NCBI GenBank assembly: GCA_022829145.1
Contig: CM040753.1
Coordinates: 4,114,149-4,178,148, forward strand
Direction of reading: 5' to 3'
DNA: 64,000 nt
Source of the DNA: Albula goreensis
Taxonomy: Eukaryota; Chordata; Actinopteri; Albuliformes; Albulidae
The number at the start of each line of letters is the position of its first letter. Positions within the stretch are counted from its first letter, which is position 1. Both the position numbers and the translations under genes were made by a program. The notes under the pieces were generated by a model that ran no database searches, was not told the origin of the DNA, and saw only the letters and a program-made list of their open reading frames with translations. Of this stretch, positions 12,871 to 23,517 are shown one piece after another.

Positions 12871-14007
12871 GGTATGCCAGCCCATAAAACACATGCATAA
12901 CCAGACCGTTTGGGCGTAAAGGGATTGTACAGGCGAGCGCCACTCTGCTCCAGTCTTTCTCACTGTCATTAATGTTATTCATCTGAATCTGATGATCCTC
13001 AGGAATGTAGTTTTACAGGCACAGGACCCGTTTGGCGCCGCTCCAGCCGAACAACCCACGGGCACCATCTGAGACCGGGCTATACCCGCACATTCCTTTA
13101 GGGGGCAATGCAGATCCAAGTTCAGCTAAGGAGGCATCCGCTGAGGAATTTCTATTATTTGTGGTCTAGTTTCCATGCCACTGTAATTACACCCCTCAGT
13201 CAAAGGCTCTGCCAGTGTGTGACCCATGGAGAAATGCCAGCTCTCGCAACATATCCAGCCAATGATAGCCCACTGCAGGCAATGAAATGACACAGATAAA
13301 CCAATTAGAGCCTGGGGGTGGGGGTGGGGGGTCTTAATGGGGAAGGGAGGCACTATTGGTTTCTGCACTAGCTCATTTCACAGTCTATATCTCAGCTCTG
13401 CAGTCAGCCATTAACCTCTCTGAACTGAAGAGCAGCGGTGCTGAATCCAAGTCAGATTCCTCACCCCATTCTGTCTGTCGTACGTTGACTTCTGAAGGAA
13501 AACGAAAAAGCGTCTGTATACTTTTAATATTGCCCCAGAGGCAGCGTCTCCATTGGACATGACGAATGTATGAAATGTGAAGTGATGGATTTACTCAATA
13601 TTGCTGTCACCTCTTTTATGCATTTATGACTTGAACCAGGCTTATTGTATCACAGCGCCAACAACATTAACGCTTTAGGGATGGTGCATAATACATAATA
13701 AGCACTATGATCTTGATGGCAAAATGCCAGGTAAGGAACACAAAAAAACAATCAAAAACAAGTTATTGTGTAAATTGAAGTTAATAAAACACAATAAGAT
13801 TTCCTTCTCTGCGGTGCAGACGGAAGTAAATCACAATCTAAAATGTAGGGCTAGATCCTGTTTAACACACATCGTCTTGTTAAGGGCAAAGTCTTTTCTT
13901 TATTTTGGAATGAAAATAACACTTTCCAAAGCATGTGTTTCCTTGTCTCAAAGAATGCAACACTCTTAAATTATGTTTCAATATAAATGCAGTTTTATCT
14001 GAATTAC

Positions 14008-14140
14008 ATTACAGTCATTTAGCTTTTTAATCCAAAGTGATTTATAGTTGATTAGGCTAACCAGGGTCAATCCCCCCTGGGAGCAATGTGGGGCTAAGGG
14101 CCTTACTGAAGGGCCCAACAGCAAAGGTGTTCTTGCCATA
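14008..14140 (-). mobile_element. SINE 3' half, reverse orientation
   Basis: Read on the minus strand it carries the same body as the element at 55,739-55,977: a 'gttgggcccttcagtaaggccctta' type segment, 'cattgctcccaggggggat', then the tail ending in a 'taatgtaat' type run. It is a truncated copy. Confidence 0.6.
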
Positions 14141-15510
14141 GCTAGACTTGCACAGGCCCTTTGACGAGGCTAAGTGCATTTGAATGAATCTAGCACATAG
14201 TTTATTAGCGGAATGAGTGTCGACTGCTCTGTCCTATTGAAATTCTTAGCTTGGTATTCACTTCAAGGCAATCTTCCCATCCCAAATGTCAATACCAGTA
14301 GACAATTCAGACAGGACACCCCAGCACAATTCCCCAGCCTCTCCATCGGTCCCAGTTTCTCCTGGGCCTTAATATAGGTCTCAGAACAGCTCCTTCTCTG
14401 ATTTAATGAGCCAAAGCTGGCTCCAGTTTAACTTTGCTGCTAATCACTCACAGAGCCAAATACAACTAGTTGTTCTGTGAAAATGTAAAACACGCAGAAG
14501 GTTTGGCAACCAATTCAAATCATTATCAAAACCATCTTGCATGGTTCACATACCTGGTGATGTATTGGGCCGTGGAAATAGCAAAGTAGGTCCCGTCATT
14601 TGCTCAGAAATTACAGTATAGGTATGTCATGGTTATAACACATCCAAGAAGATACACCATGGCATGTGAGGAAATCATTTCAGAAGGAAAGTAAGACTTT
14701 CAGGGTGAAATACTCATACTTTCACTGACATGTCAATTTTCAGACTTGGCACATTGTGCGACAGAATTTCTACATCAGTGGATGTGATACATAGCTAAGC
14801 AACATCTGGATCAGCACGGGTCTAAACTCTCGAGGTTCGACTCTCGCTGGCAGTCTTACCCCTGGTGTGACGAGACCGACTGCTCAAAACCCCCAGTCGC
14901 AGCCTGCTCAAGACCCTGCCGACGCCTGAACTCACAACAGCGGTTCATACTAATGGACCGCTTGAGGCCCTCAGAAGCCTTAAGAGGATTATGTTTAAAA
15001 GCACCGGGCGTAGATTGCGCTTCGATTCATTGTTCTTCAAGTCATCCGGATAGCTAATTTTCCACCCTGCCAGCCTATCCACATACCGTAAGGATTAGTG
15101 AACCTGCAGAGAGTGACATCCACGCTGAGTGACTCCTCTAAAACACACAGCCTGTATGATGCCAGACACAGCTTCATTTGGAGCGCCTCCAGGCAGATGC
15201 TACAGTTTAACCAACAGGGAGAATGCAGGTTTTTTTCCCTGCAAGTGATACACAGTTCTTCTTTATAAACAACATCATTAATTTTTAATGGAAAACAATT
15301 CAAACAGTACAGTACAAGCAATATACATTAAAGTTATGCGCTGATAATTGGATGTAAAGGTGAATCACAGGGAACTTCATTTCCCATAATGCCAAGTACT
15401 AATTGTATAGCCCTGACAGCCTGAGGCTAGCTTATCTGTCGTATTGTGACCCTCACAGAGTCTGTTAGTTGTTGAATTGAAAGACGGTTATTAGTTGACA
15501 CTTTTCTTTT

Positions 15511-15966
15511 AGGTTTATACGACAACTGGGGGCCTCTGAGTGGCTCGTGGGATAAATTGCTGCCTACGGGTCCTGAGATTGGGGGTTTGATTCCCGGTCT
15601 TGCCATTCCCGGCCATGGCCAGAGGTCCCATTGGTGAGGCAACAATTGGCCAGCCTCGCCAGGGTTCGATACGGGGTAGGTTGGCTAAAATACTCCCGTT
15701 GGCCTCACCACGGTAGCACTCTCCTTGTTGCACTGGGGCGCCTACGGTGGCACAAACCAAAATGTATGAATGACTACATCTTCCTCCGACGTCATAGGCT
15801 GCAACGTGAAAAGAAGCTTGAGTCTCATCACGTGAATCGGAGGAGTCACGTGGAGGAGTTCTACTCCCACAGCTGTCGGGGCGGGTGCTGCGGTGAGGTC
15901 AACAAGTTCAGTTGAACATTCGGGTGGGGAAAAAATTGGGATAAAAAAAGGTTTATAGGACAACTG
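15511..15966 (+). mobile_element. Complete tRNA-derived SINE with target-site duplications
   Basis: The body runs from 15,529 to 15,948, about 420 bp. It starts GGGGCCTCTGAGTGGCTCGT, has a B-box-like GGGGGTTTGATTCCCGG about 50 bp in, and ends in GGGATAAAAAA. It is flanked by near-identical 18-bp direct repeats, AGGTTTATACGACAACTG (15,511-15,528) and AGGTTTATAGGACAACTG (15,949-15,966), differing at one base. This is the signature of LINE-assisted retroposition. Open frames inside it on both strands are not genes. Confidence 0.85.
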
Positions 15967-18184
15967 TAGTGCTTAAATGTTGGTACAGTAAACATTTGGT
16001 TCATTCTGGTTCATTCATTAATTATCTACATGATCAAACAGGCTGAATAGCACAATGACATCAAATGCAAGTACCACAGTGATGTCACTCAAAAGCTAAC
16101 TCAAACCAAATGAATCATTCTCTTCTCACTGCACACTGGTTTGTGTAGCAAGTTAGTGATTTTCAGAATTTAAGAAATGTTCACCAAAAATCTCTAATGA
16201 TTAAGCACAGAGTATTTTACATTTGAGCTGAAATGTAAATATGGGGGTTTGTTGTTGGTCTTTGGTAAATTGTTAAAATTCCAAAATCACAGATTTCTGG
16301 AGAGACTGGAAAATATGAGGTTTATGGATTATTGTGACCCAAGTAAACACTTGCCATGTACCGGCACAAGCAGAGTATCATCCTATTCACCTGAAAAAAC
16401 TGCAGGGCAGCCGTTACTAAAATAATCACTTATTTGCTGAAAATGAGGTGCCTTAAAATGAATTCCTCATTTTATTTACATACCAATGCGGGGAGAATTT
16501 GAAGAGCCCCCAAAGCCGAATAAAGCAGCGCACTTTCAGACTTCAGATTTTCCTTTCCACATTCATTTTTCATGCACACCCACAGGCATAAGAGTGCAGT
16601 ATCACCCACAGCAGAACACATACACACACTCAGAGCAATGAGTCACTTACACAGGGTTTCATTATGCTTCACACAGGATAACTTCACTCTGGCTTCATGT
16701 AAAGATTGCACCGTTCCCAAGGAAAGTGGCAAAAGACCTGTTCAGGAAAGCATAAAACAACTCTTTAACAGTTTCACTTTAACTCTAACTCTTACAATAA
16801 AAAACAAAAACATACAGGCCTATGAACAGATACCTGGAAATCCAACTTCATTTAAACCATCACTCTGACCTTCAGTTCCTGAGTTTTTAGGCTCAAAAAT
16901 AAGGTGCACTTTATGGCATTTTGTTAGTGAAAGGCAGCCATGTTTTATATGCTGGACTTTTCAAATAAGACCAACATGATGCATGTAAAGACATACAACT
17001 AGACACATTCTATACTGGAATAATGTAGCCAGCTGAATGTAAAAAACTTACAAAAAAAACAAAACTTACAGTTAAGAGGTAATGTTCTCCAGTTCAGATC
17101 TACTGAGTACTCCTAATGCAGAGCTATGTCTCTCTCCATCCATTCCAAAAAAGGTTAAAGAAGTACTATTTTGTTATCCATACAGGCATTTGCTTCATAC
17201 TGTTCTTTAGATGGAAAACATCACGTCTAAGCTTGAAACAGCCTCTAAATTCCTTTCTTTCTCACTAAGGCCTACCGTATCCTTTTCTGAAACACAAACA
17301 CACAACAAATAAACAAATTCACTGTCTTTAAAGGCGTATGCAACTCAACCCAAATGAACTCAACTCTTTCTGAGGTTGTATACTACTCTATTTTAAGTGT
17401 AAAAGAAAAAATTCCAAAAGACATGTTTGCCTTTATCCAGTGAAATCACAATGGCGTAATGTAAGGTCTGTTTTGGCTGAACTGTATAAGCCCGCTAAGT
17501 GCATCTGATTGAATCCCAGCTATTGTGAGGGTCACATTTTATCCCTCAGTAATTACTGCATGGTGAGGTGTCACGGTCCCATCGATCTTTTTAAAAGGCC
17601 AGCCGGAGTAAAAGCCTATTATCTATTTGAAAAAAATTAATGAGAGCGACTGTGAGGTCAACGACAACCAATCACGACCTGGTGCCGCCGACTGCACTCT
17701 GGCACAGTGAGCACGTTGAGTTAAAATAAGATGCAATGTTTTATTGTGGTCCTTTCTTAAAAAAGGAAAAAAAATAAATAAACAAGCTGTTAACCAGACC
17801 ACATTAGCTGACTCTGCAGCTCACAGACAACCACCATCATCCTGTTTGTCAAGACAGCATGATCGTGCCAACGGTGCTATCATGTCTATCACCAGGGGGA
17901 CTGCTCACACATTCATCACAGGTAAACAGCTTCACAAAGTCAATGTGCTACATTAGCATGGAACGTTACATCAAAACTCTCAACAGCCAGTGACTGTCTT
18001 AGTGTTGTAAAGCAAGACATTTGAAGAACAAGAATACATTTAAAATCAGTGTTAGTCTTAGTCACCCCTTAGAGTTTCAGAACGTTGGAGCAGTCAAGTG
18101 TATTTTCCCAACCTGGAAAGGTGACATACAGGAGATATAAGGGCCAGGTGCTGTGCTCGTGGGTTTTGGCCAAGGCCATGGGAG
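15967..18184. other. Intergenic, no recognised gene
   Basis: Non-coding sequence downstream (3' side) of the vps4b pseudogene on the minus strand. No exon recognised. Any 3' UTR of the former vps4b gene would lie near 18,000-18,184. Confidence 0.5.
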
Positions 18185-18539
18185 TTAACCCTCCTGTCCG
18201 AAGTCTTCCATGAACTGCTTCAGTTTCTCCAGGTCCTGCTCGTTCACCGCCAGCTTGGTGCCTGACAGAGATTTCAGCATGTCGGCCTGAAAATGCATTG
18301 GCGGCGGGGGGAAAACACGTCTGATTTAGACGTGTTGGAAACAACATCATCCCTAATTTAGACGACCTCATTAAAAATACCAAAACTGCAGGAGGAGAGC
18401 TGGAGCGTGGCAGGGGCATAACTAATGAACTGTCTCACTTCATCTCTCCTTTTCATTTTTCTCCATTTTCATGTTCATTTTTTTATTTTTTCTCCACACA
18501 TTTTTTTTTACATAACAGGTGCATTTAACTACCTCTTAT

Positions 18540-18600
18540 ATGTCAGATCTCATTGTAAATGAGAACACGTTCTCATTTAACCAACCTGGTTAAGCACAGG
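18540..18600 (+). mobile_element. Possible transposon-end fragment in pseudogene intron
   Basis: The stretch CATTGTAAATGAGAACACGT followed by 'tctcatttaaccaacctggtta' resembles a dispersed fish repeat terminus that normally reads 'gtaaatgagaacttgttctcaact...cctggttaaataaa'. Recognised from memory; the rest of the element is not visible. Confidence 0.35.
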
Positions 18601-20049
18601 TAGCGTTGGGATGGAGCCTGCAGAAGGAGGCTCTTTTCCCAGAGAGCAGTAAGGTGTGCAGGTGTGTGTTCAAACCCAGCTTTATTGCTTTTGATTTCAC
18701 TACTCAACGGCTCATCAGTGCCATTATCTGGATCAGAATTTTTAGCACCACGTTGGAACAAAAACCAAACTTGCACCCCCAAGGACATTCCCCTCCCCAC
18801 ACCTGGCATACAGGTAATCAAACGGGACAGGTGTAGCACCATCATAAGCCCATTCGCCCTCATCCCAGGGGTCTCACCATGCTGACCACAGGCTCCTTTA
18901 GCTTATCGTCCTGGATGTCCATCCAGGTCATCTCCACAGCATCAGTGTCCCCTGGAGAACGAGGGGTCCACAGGTCGTCCACCACCTGGTCGGGGTGCAC
19001 CCATGTTGAGCCTCTCACCTGTCGATGCAAGAAGGGGCCTGTTAACATCACCACAGTCCATAATTTTCATTCAAATATAAAAGAAAACACATTCTTCACA
19101 ACAAAATATCGTCATTTAAATAATCACCAAACTGTGTCTAAAGACGAGGAAAAAATAAATGAATATATAAAAGAATAAAATAGTAAAATGCTTTGTGTTT
19201 ATTTGCAAGTTAAGAAAAAATGTTGAGTGACTGTGGGCCTGAGCTCGACTTCTGAACCCTCACAAGGACTCTAAGACTCTGCACCTGAAACGGGTCACCA
19301 AGTAAACGCATCTGTTTGAAGTGCGTGGTGTACTGGACCATGCGGACGGGCTACATCACTGGCACATTCCCTTGCTCTGTGAGCCATGTATCCACTTTCT
19401 CAGAAAACTAACAGATCAAACCCAAGTTATCCAATTATATACAAATATTACACAATTAAAAACAAACACAGGACAATTAGGTGTTTGCAGAATGCTAAAT
19501 CTAAAACGAGCTTTTGGCTTCAAGGAAATTTACAAACCAGTTTTCCCAAAAAACAGATTTGATGTTATGTTATGTTAAACTACGGGCTGTAGTGCACTCA
19601 AACCCTCTCCCTCCGTTCCCTGACAAACTACATGGAGGAGCTCGGCATAGACTTCAACCATGAATTATTCTCAAAGCTGTAAGTAGGTATAACTAGAGGG
19701 GGTCATTCTGAATTCCTTTTGACTTTACTTGCTAACGGAGTAGCACTCACCCTGCAAACTGCTCATATCCGGCCTAGAGTTAGTGTTTAATTGAACAGTT
19801 CAGGAAAACGATTAAAAAAAGGAAAGTCTTTTTTTAAAATTTCGTGAAAATTAATTCGGGACACGTCATCTTCGTCTGATGGCAGAGTCCAGGGTCCAAG
19901 GGACGTTGGTGGCCGCCAGCACGAGGTTGCCTTCGTTGTCGCTGCTGACGCCTGCGGAAAGCAGGAACTTGTGAGATGCGCGTGTCTGACAAAAACAAAA
20001 AAAGTCTTTTTTCCCCCTCTTTTCTTGCTGCATTATTCATGTGCTTGCT

Positions 20050-20218
20050 TGCTTGGCAGACGCCCTTTTAAGGGGCCGACTGACACAGCTTATGCCTTTC
20101 ATTTTTATATAGCTGGATATTTAACAGGGGTGTCTGAGATTAGCCCCCTCACTTAAGGGTGGGGTGGGGCCATTCAAACCCACAGCCTCCCGCTGTCAGG
20201 TAAGGCAGGGCACCTTTT
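20050..20218 (-). mobile_element. SINE, reverse orientation, in vps4b pseudogene intron
   Basis: On the plus strand it begins with the inverted tail TTGGCAGACGCCCTTTTAAG and ends with a head segment containing TTCAAACCCACAGCCTCCCG (inverted B box). This is the common fish SINE arrangement. No target duplication was identified. Confidence 0.55.
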
Positions 20219-20864
20219 GTAAAACATAAGAAAGATTAGAGCTCACACATGATGCTCGTGAGTGATAACTTTTTGATCAGGGCAGACTTGAACCAGTCTG
20301 CATCCTTTGCGGATGTAAAACCTGGTCGTACAGTCACAGTGTTTGGGGATAGGCCCATGCATATTTCTGCGAGGGGGACCTCCTTGTTCTCACAGCAACG
20401 ATATGACAGATAATGGCCTCTTAGAGGTGGCTGCCCTCACAGCGAGCCAATGAAAAACCACCCCAGATCTCCTGAGCGATATACACCCCTTTGGTGCTCA
20501 ACTTGCATCTGAACCAGGAACTCGTTCCTGACCCGGCGCACGGCTTCGCTCTCGTTCTCGCCCCGGGAGCAGCACATGAAGTCAATCTCGTCGATGAAGA
20601 TGATGGAGGGCCCGTGCTTCCGAGCCAGGAGGAAGAGGCTCTTCACCAGCCTGAGGAGACCGGCGAGGGGGGGGGGAAGTGGGGTGGTACAGGGTGAGAG
20701 AGGAATAAAATGGGTATGGGGCGAAGGAAAGATCAGATGGAAGGGTGAATAGTGGAGAGGAAAGAATAGATTCACAAAAGAATAGATTTATACTCCACAA
20801 CAGTCAAAACTGACTTCTCTCCGGCTATGTGGTTGATAACACAGAAATATTTTCAAGGAGACAT

Positions 20865-21008
20865 AGGGCCGTATACATGAAGCGCATCAATGGGAAGAGA
20901 TGGTCTAGGATCAGGTCTCACCTGTCATTGCCATAACTTAATTCCATTATGGGCTAAAACAGAAAACTGATCCTAGATCAGCACACTAAAATGGTTCATG
21001 AATACAGG
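20865..21008. mobile_element. Palindromic MITE-like element
   Basis: The left end reads CCGTATACATGAAGCG and then TCTAGGATCAGGTC; the right end, inverted, reads CTGTATTCATGAACC and then CTGATCTAGGATCAGTTTTC. The 'tgatctaggatcag' inverted pair with outer 'gtattcatgaa' ends is a widespread fish palindromic repeat. It lies in an intron of the vps4b pseudogene. The family name is not known to me. Confidence 0.55.
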
Positions 21009-21082
21009 CAATAGTGTGACCCATTAAAGATGATTCATCAATATGGTTTGATTCCAGCAGATTCCCCACGCCCAGCACTCAC

Positions 21083-21358
21083 TTCTCATTCTCTCCGAGC
21101 CACTTGGACACCAGGTCACACAAAGAGACGGAGAAGATAGGTGGAGTTGTCGGCCTCTGCGGCCACGGCTTTGACCAGGTAGGTCTTCCCAGCGCCGGGC
21201 GGCCCAAAAAGCAGGATGCCCCTCGACAGAGTCCCCTTCCCTAGGAACCACAGATGACCGCCTAGGCAGAATGACCGCCTCCTTCAGAGCCTCCTACACT
21301 CCCTCCAGCCCCGCCACGTCACTCCACTTGATGTTTGGCTTCTCCATGACAATGGCCC
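21083..21358 (-). pseudogene. vps4b pseudogene exon with stop and frameshifts (Walker A exon)
   Basis: The exon opens in frame after the acceptor as GAIVMEKPNIKWSDVAGLEG, then meets TAG at 21294-21296 where the family has lysine, then resumes [10 protein letters not shown]. The next 22 nt replace 24 expected nt (IKFPHLFT), shifting frame; this stretch contains AGGCGGTCAT twice, 17 bp apart, which suggests a local duplication. The frame then reads [20 protein letters not shown], and one extra base after ADNST breaks it again before DLVSKWLGENEK. The GTGAGT donor is intact. Confidence 0.85.
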
Positions 21359-21647
21359 CTGCGAAAAAGGGATAAACAAAAGAAGCTCACAATGTACCCC
21401 AAATCTCTCTTTCCTTAGGCATGCCCCCTTTCCAATGCAGCCAGACTGAACAGCTGTAAACTACTGCAGAGAGAACCTCTTAGCATGAGGAAGTAAAGAG
21501 GGTGGACAGAAATCACAAGCTGTCCATCTGGTTACTGTACAAAACCTGTGGCAATAACAACATGACTCACCCTGCCTCAGACTCTCTGACTTCTTCTTTT
21601 CTGTGTCAGCACCTTCATCACTGTCATTCCTGCACAAAATAATTTAT

Positions 21648-21695
21648 ATTATTGAATGAATAAATGAATGAACGAACAAACAAATGAATGAACGA
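21648..21695. repeat. Degenerate (GAAT)n microsatellite
   Basis: Runs of GAATGAATAAATGAATGAAC with substitutions, in an intron of the vps4b pseudogene. Confidence 0.85.
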
Positions 21696-23517
21696 GCTAG
21701 GGTTATATAAGGAAAAAGGTGAATCAGAGGTTACTGTGATAGCTTGTTAATCAGATCACTTAACCACTTTCGTCTGAGTGGATTTTCTCATTGAGTTACT
21801 GAATTTGCAGTGATTTGACTGCTAAGTTGTTTGACTCAAACACACAAACAGTGATGTAAATCACATGGTAAACAGGCACTACAAAACACAAACAAAGTGT
21901 GACAATCACAAAATCTGTTCATTTATTTTACATTTTACATGTCACTTCAAACCCAATGACATTATCATCTCACTACAAAGGATTACAATTTTACAGAATG
22001 TGTTACTTCCATTTTCTTAACATTACATATTGTTTGCGGGTCAAACTTCACTGCGCCGCTAACACATTAGCAACATACTACCGATGAGGCTTAAATAAGG
22101 CACCTTTGATTGGTTAATATTCAGGGATTTCTCACCCTTTCTCATCTGATTGGTTCTCCTTCACATGCTTATCAGGTGGAGCCTTTTCCTTCTTCTTCAG
22201 GTGCTGGTCCAGTTTCTCTGCCCTGTCCTGGTGCTCTGCACACTTCGCCTGGATACTCTGTTTGGCCTTCCTCCCTGAACTTCATCTGAATTCAAAGAAA
22301 AATATAATCGCAACATAAAATGTAAAATACATGTAAATACATGGCAAGTAATGAACACAGGCTTAGTTTAACAACACACAACTTATAACATAACATGACT
22401 ATTATATATAACAAGTAGCTCCAGTATGTTAGCATCATTCATGTCACAAGTGCACTTATTCATTTTATTTAGGGACTAAATAAAGTAAAACTGTAAACTT
22501 GGATGTTTCTGTCCCCAGTACATTGCAAGAACTAGCTCAATTTTGATGAGAAGTCCCTGTGTGGTCTGAGCATAACAAAAATTCACATAACTCGAGTCAA
22601 ACGTCATACACCTCTAGTAAACCGAGTTACACGACAAAACAGGAAGGACCAAGGTGTGAAACCTCATTCCTTTTTTAAATATCTTTCTTTCGACCTGTGG
22701 GAAACATGTTGCTCGTTAGACAGTCGGTTGAATAAAAACCCCGATACAGACGTGTCCTGGAGGTGAGAGACAGTGCTTTCCACCACATTGGGGGGTAAAG
22801 GGCAACTGTAAGATGCCACAATGTGAAATAAATCAGATGTAAGTAACATGCCGGCTGCCAGTACAGCAGCAGTGAGAAGCTCAGTGCCATGGAGGTCCAT
22901 GTCTATGCTGGCCTTCACTCCAGACTCTGCTCTTCATTAGATAATTATCATTTACGGGCTAACTTAGTCCTGTTGGTTTTCACGTAATGCACATGAAGCG
23001 GAGCTATGCGTGTTATCTGCTGTAACACAGTCACATGAGTGTGGCTGGATGAGCGATTGAACCAGTTTAGGTCATTTTAACTGGTGGGGATACACATCAC
23101 CTCCATGGCAGTTACCGACACCTCTGCCCTGCAGTGAGTGTGACTTCCAGACTGGTGATGGAGGAAATAAAGTAAAAAACGTAAATATAACTCAGTGTTA
23201 TGGTTAGGATGGAGGTGACCGTGCTGTTGAGCTTGGAAACACTACTGAGAGGGCTGTAGCTAGCTGGGTAGTTACCTAACGTTCATTATTTCAGTTTCCA
23301 GAGGAATATTCTTAACTAATTAGCTGTGGGACTACTGAAGAACTAATGTCAGTTACGTGTGAATAAATTGCCTAGGAGCTTATATAAAGTAGGTACTAGG
23401 AGGCCCATTGATAACCTGGCGACATTAACGTCAGTCGTTAATGATATAAACATGCATCTCGCCCTCAAACTGATGTTGTTTTGCCTCTTGCCTTACCTGT
23501 AAATTGTTGTCTGCCAT

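Larger units (their letters stand above)
11297..15510. other. Intergenic with SINE fragments, no recognised gene
   Basis: Contains (TTTA)n at 11,969-12,002 and minus-strand SINE fragments near 12,665-12,870 and 14,008-14,140. A possible tRNA-derived head near 14,785-14,850 has a perfect B-box pattern (GGTTCGACTC at about 14,835). In human the interval between BCL2 and VPS4B holds KDSR; I found no KDSR exon here. Confidence 0.5.
18185..23517 (-). pseudogene. vps4b: vps4b-like AAA ATPase, decaying intron-containing pseudogene
   Basis: VPS4 is the AAA ATPase that strips ESCRT-III from membranes in endosomal sorting and cytokinesis. Homologous exons, in order: start exon 23497-23517 (MADNNLQ); weak MIT-domain remnant about 22800-22926; linker exon 22136-22285 ([19 protein letters not shown]); 21571-21629 (NDSDEGADTEKKK); 21083-21358 with Walker A ([10 protein letters not shown]); 20503-20650 with Walker B (IIFIDEID); 19870-19951 ([19 protein letters not shown]); about 19312-19380 (PVRMVQYTTHFKQ); 18878-19018 ([13 protein letters not shown]); last exon 18185-18286 ending FMEDFGQEG and TAA. 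Lesions: TAG at 21294-21296 for a family lysine; a 2-nt shift before the Walker A segment; a 1-nt insertion after ADNST; a missing base near 22,271; a TAG in place of the glutamine of MQP near 19,355; lost GT donors after three exons; and no trace of the exon with FEKRIYIPLPE. The retained introns exclude a retrocopy. Choosing VPS4B over VPS4A rests on the bcl2 neighbourhood. Confidence 0.85.

Noticed and set aside
14785..14850. Possible tRNA gene (perfect B-box pattern at about 14,835)
   Set aside because: No cloverleaf could be built around it; more likely a SINE head.
18185..23517. Functional vps4b with unusual splicing
   Set aside because: Stops inside well-aligned exon sequence and a missing essential exon cannot all be removed by alternative splicing while keeping the ATPase domain.
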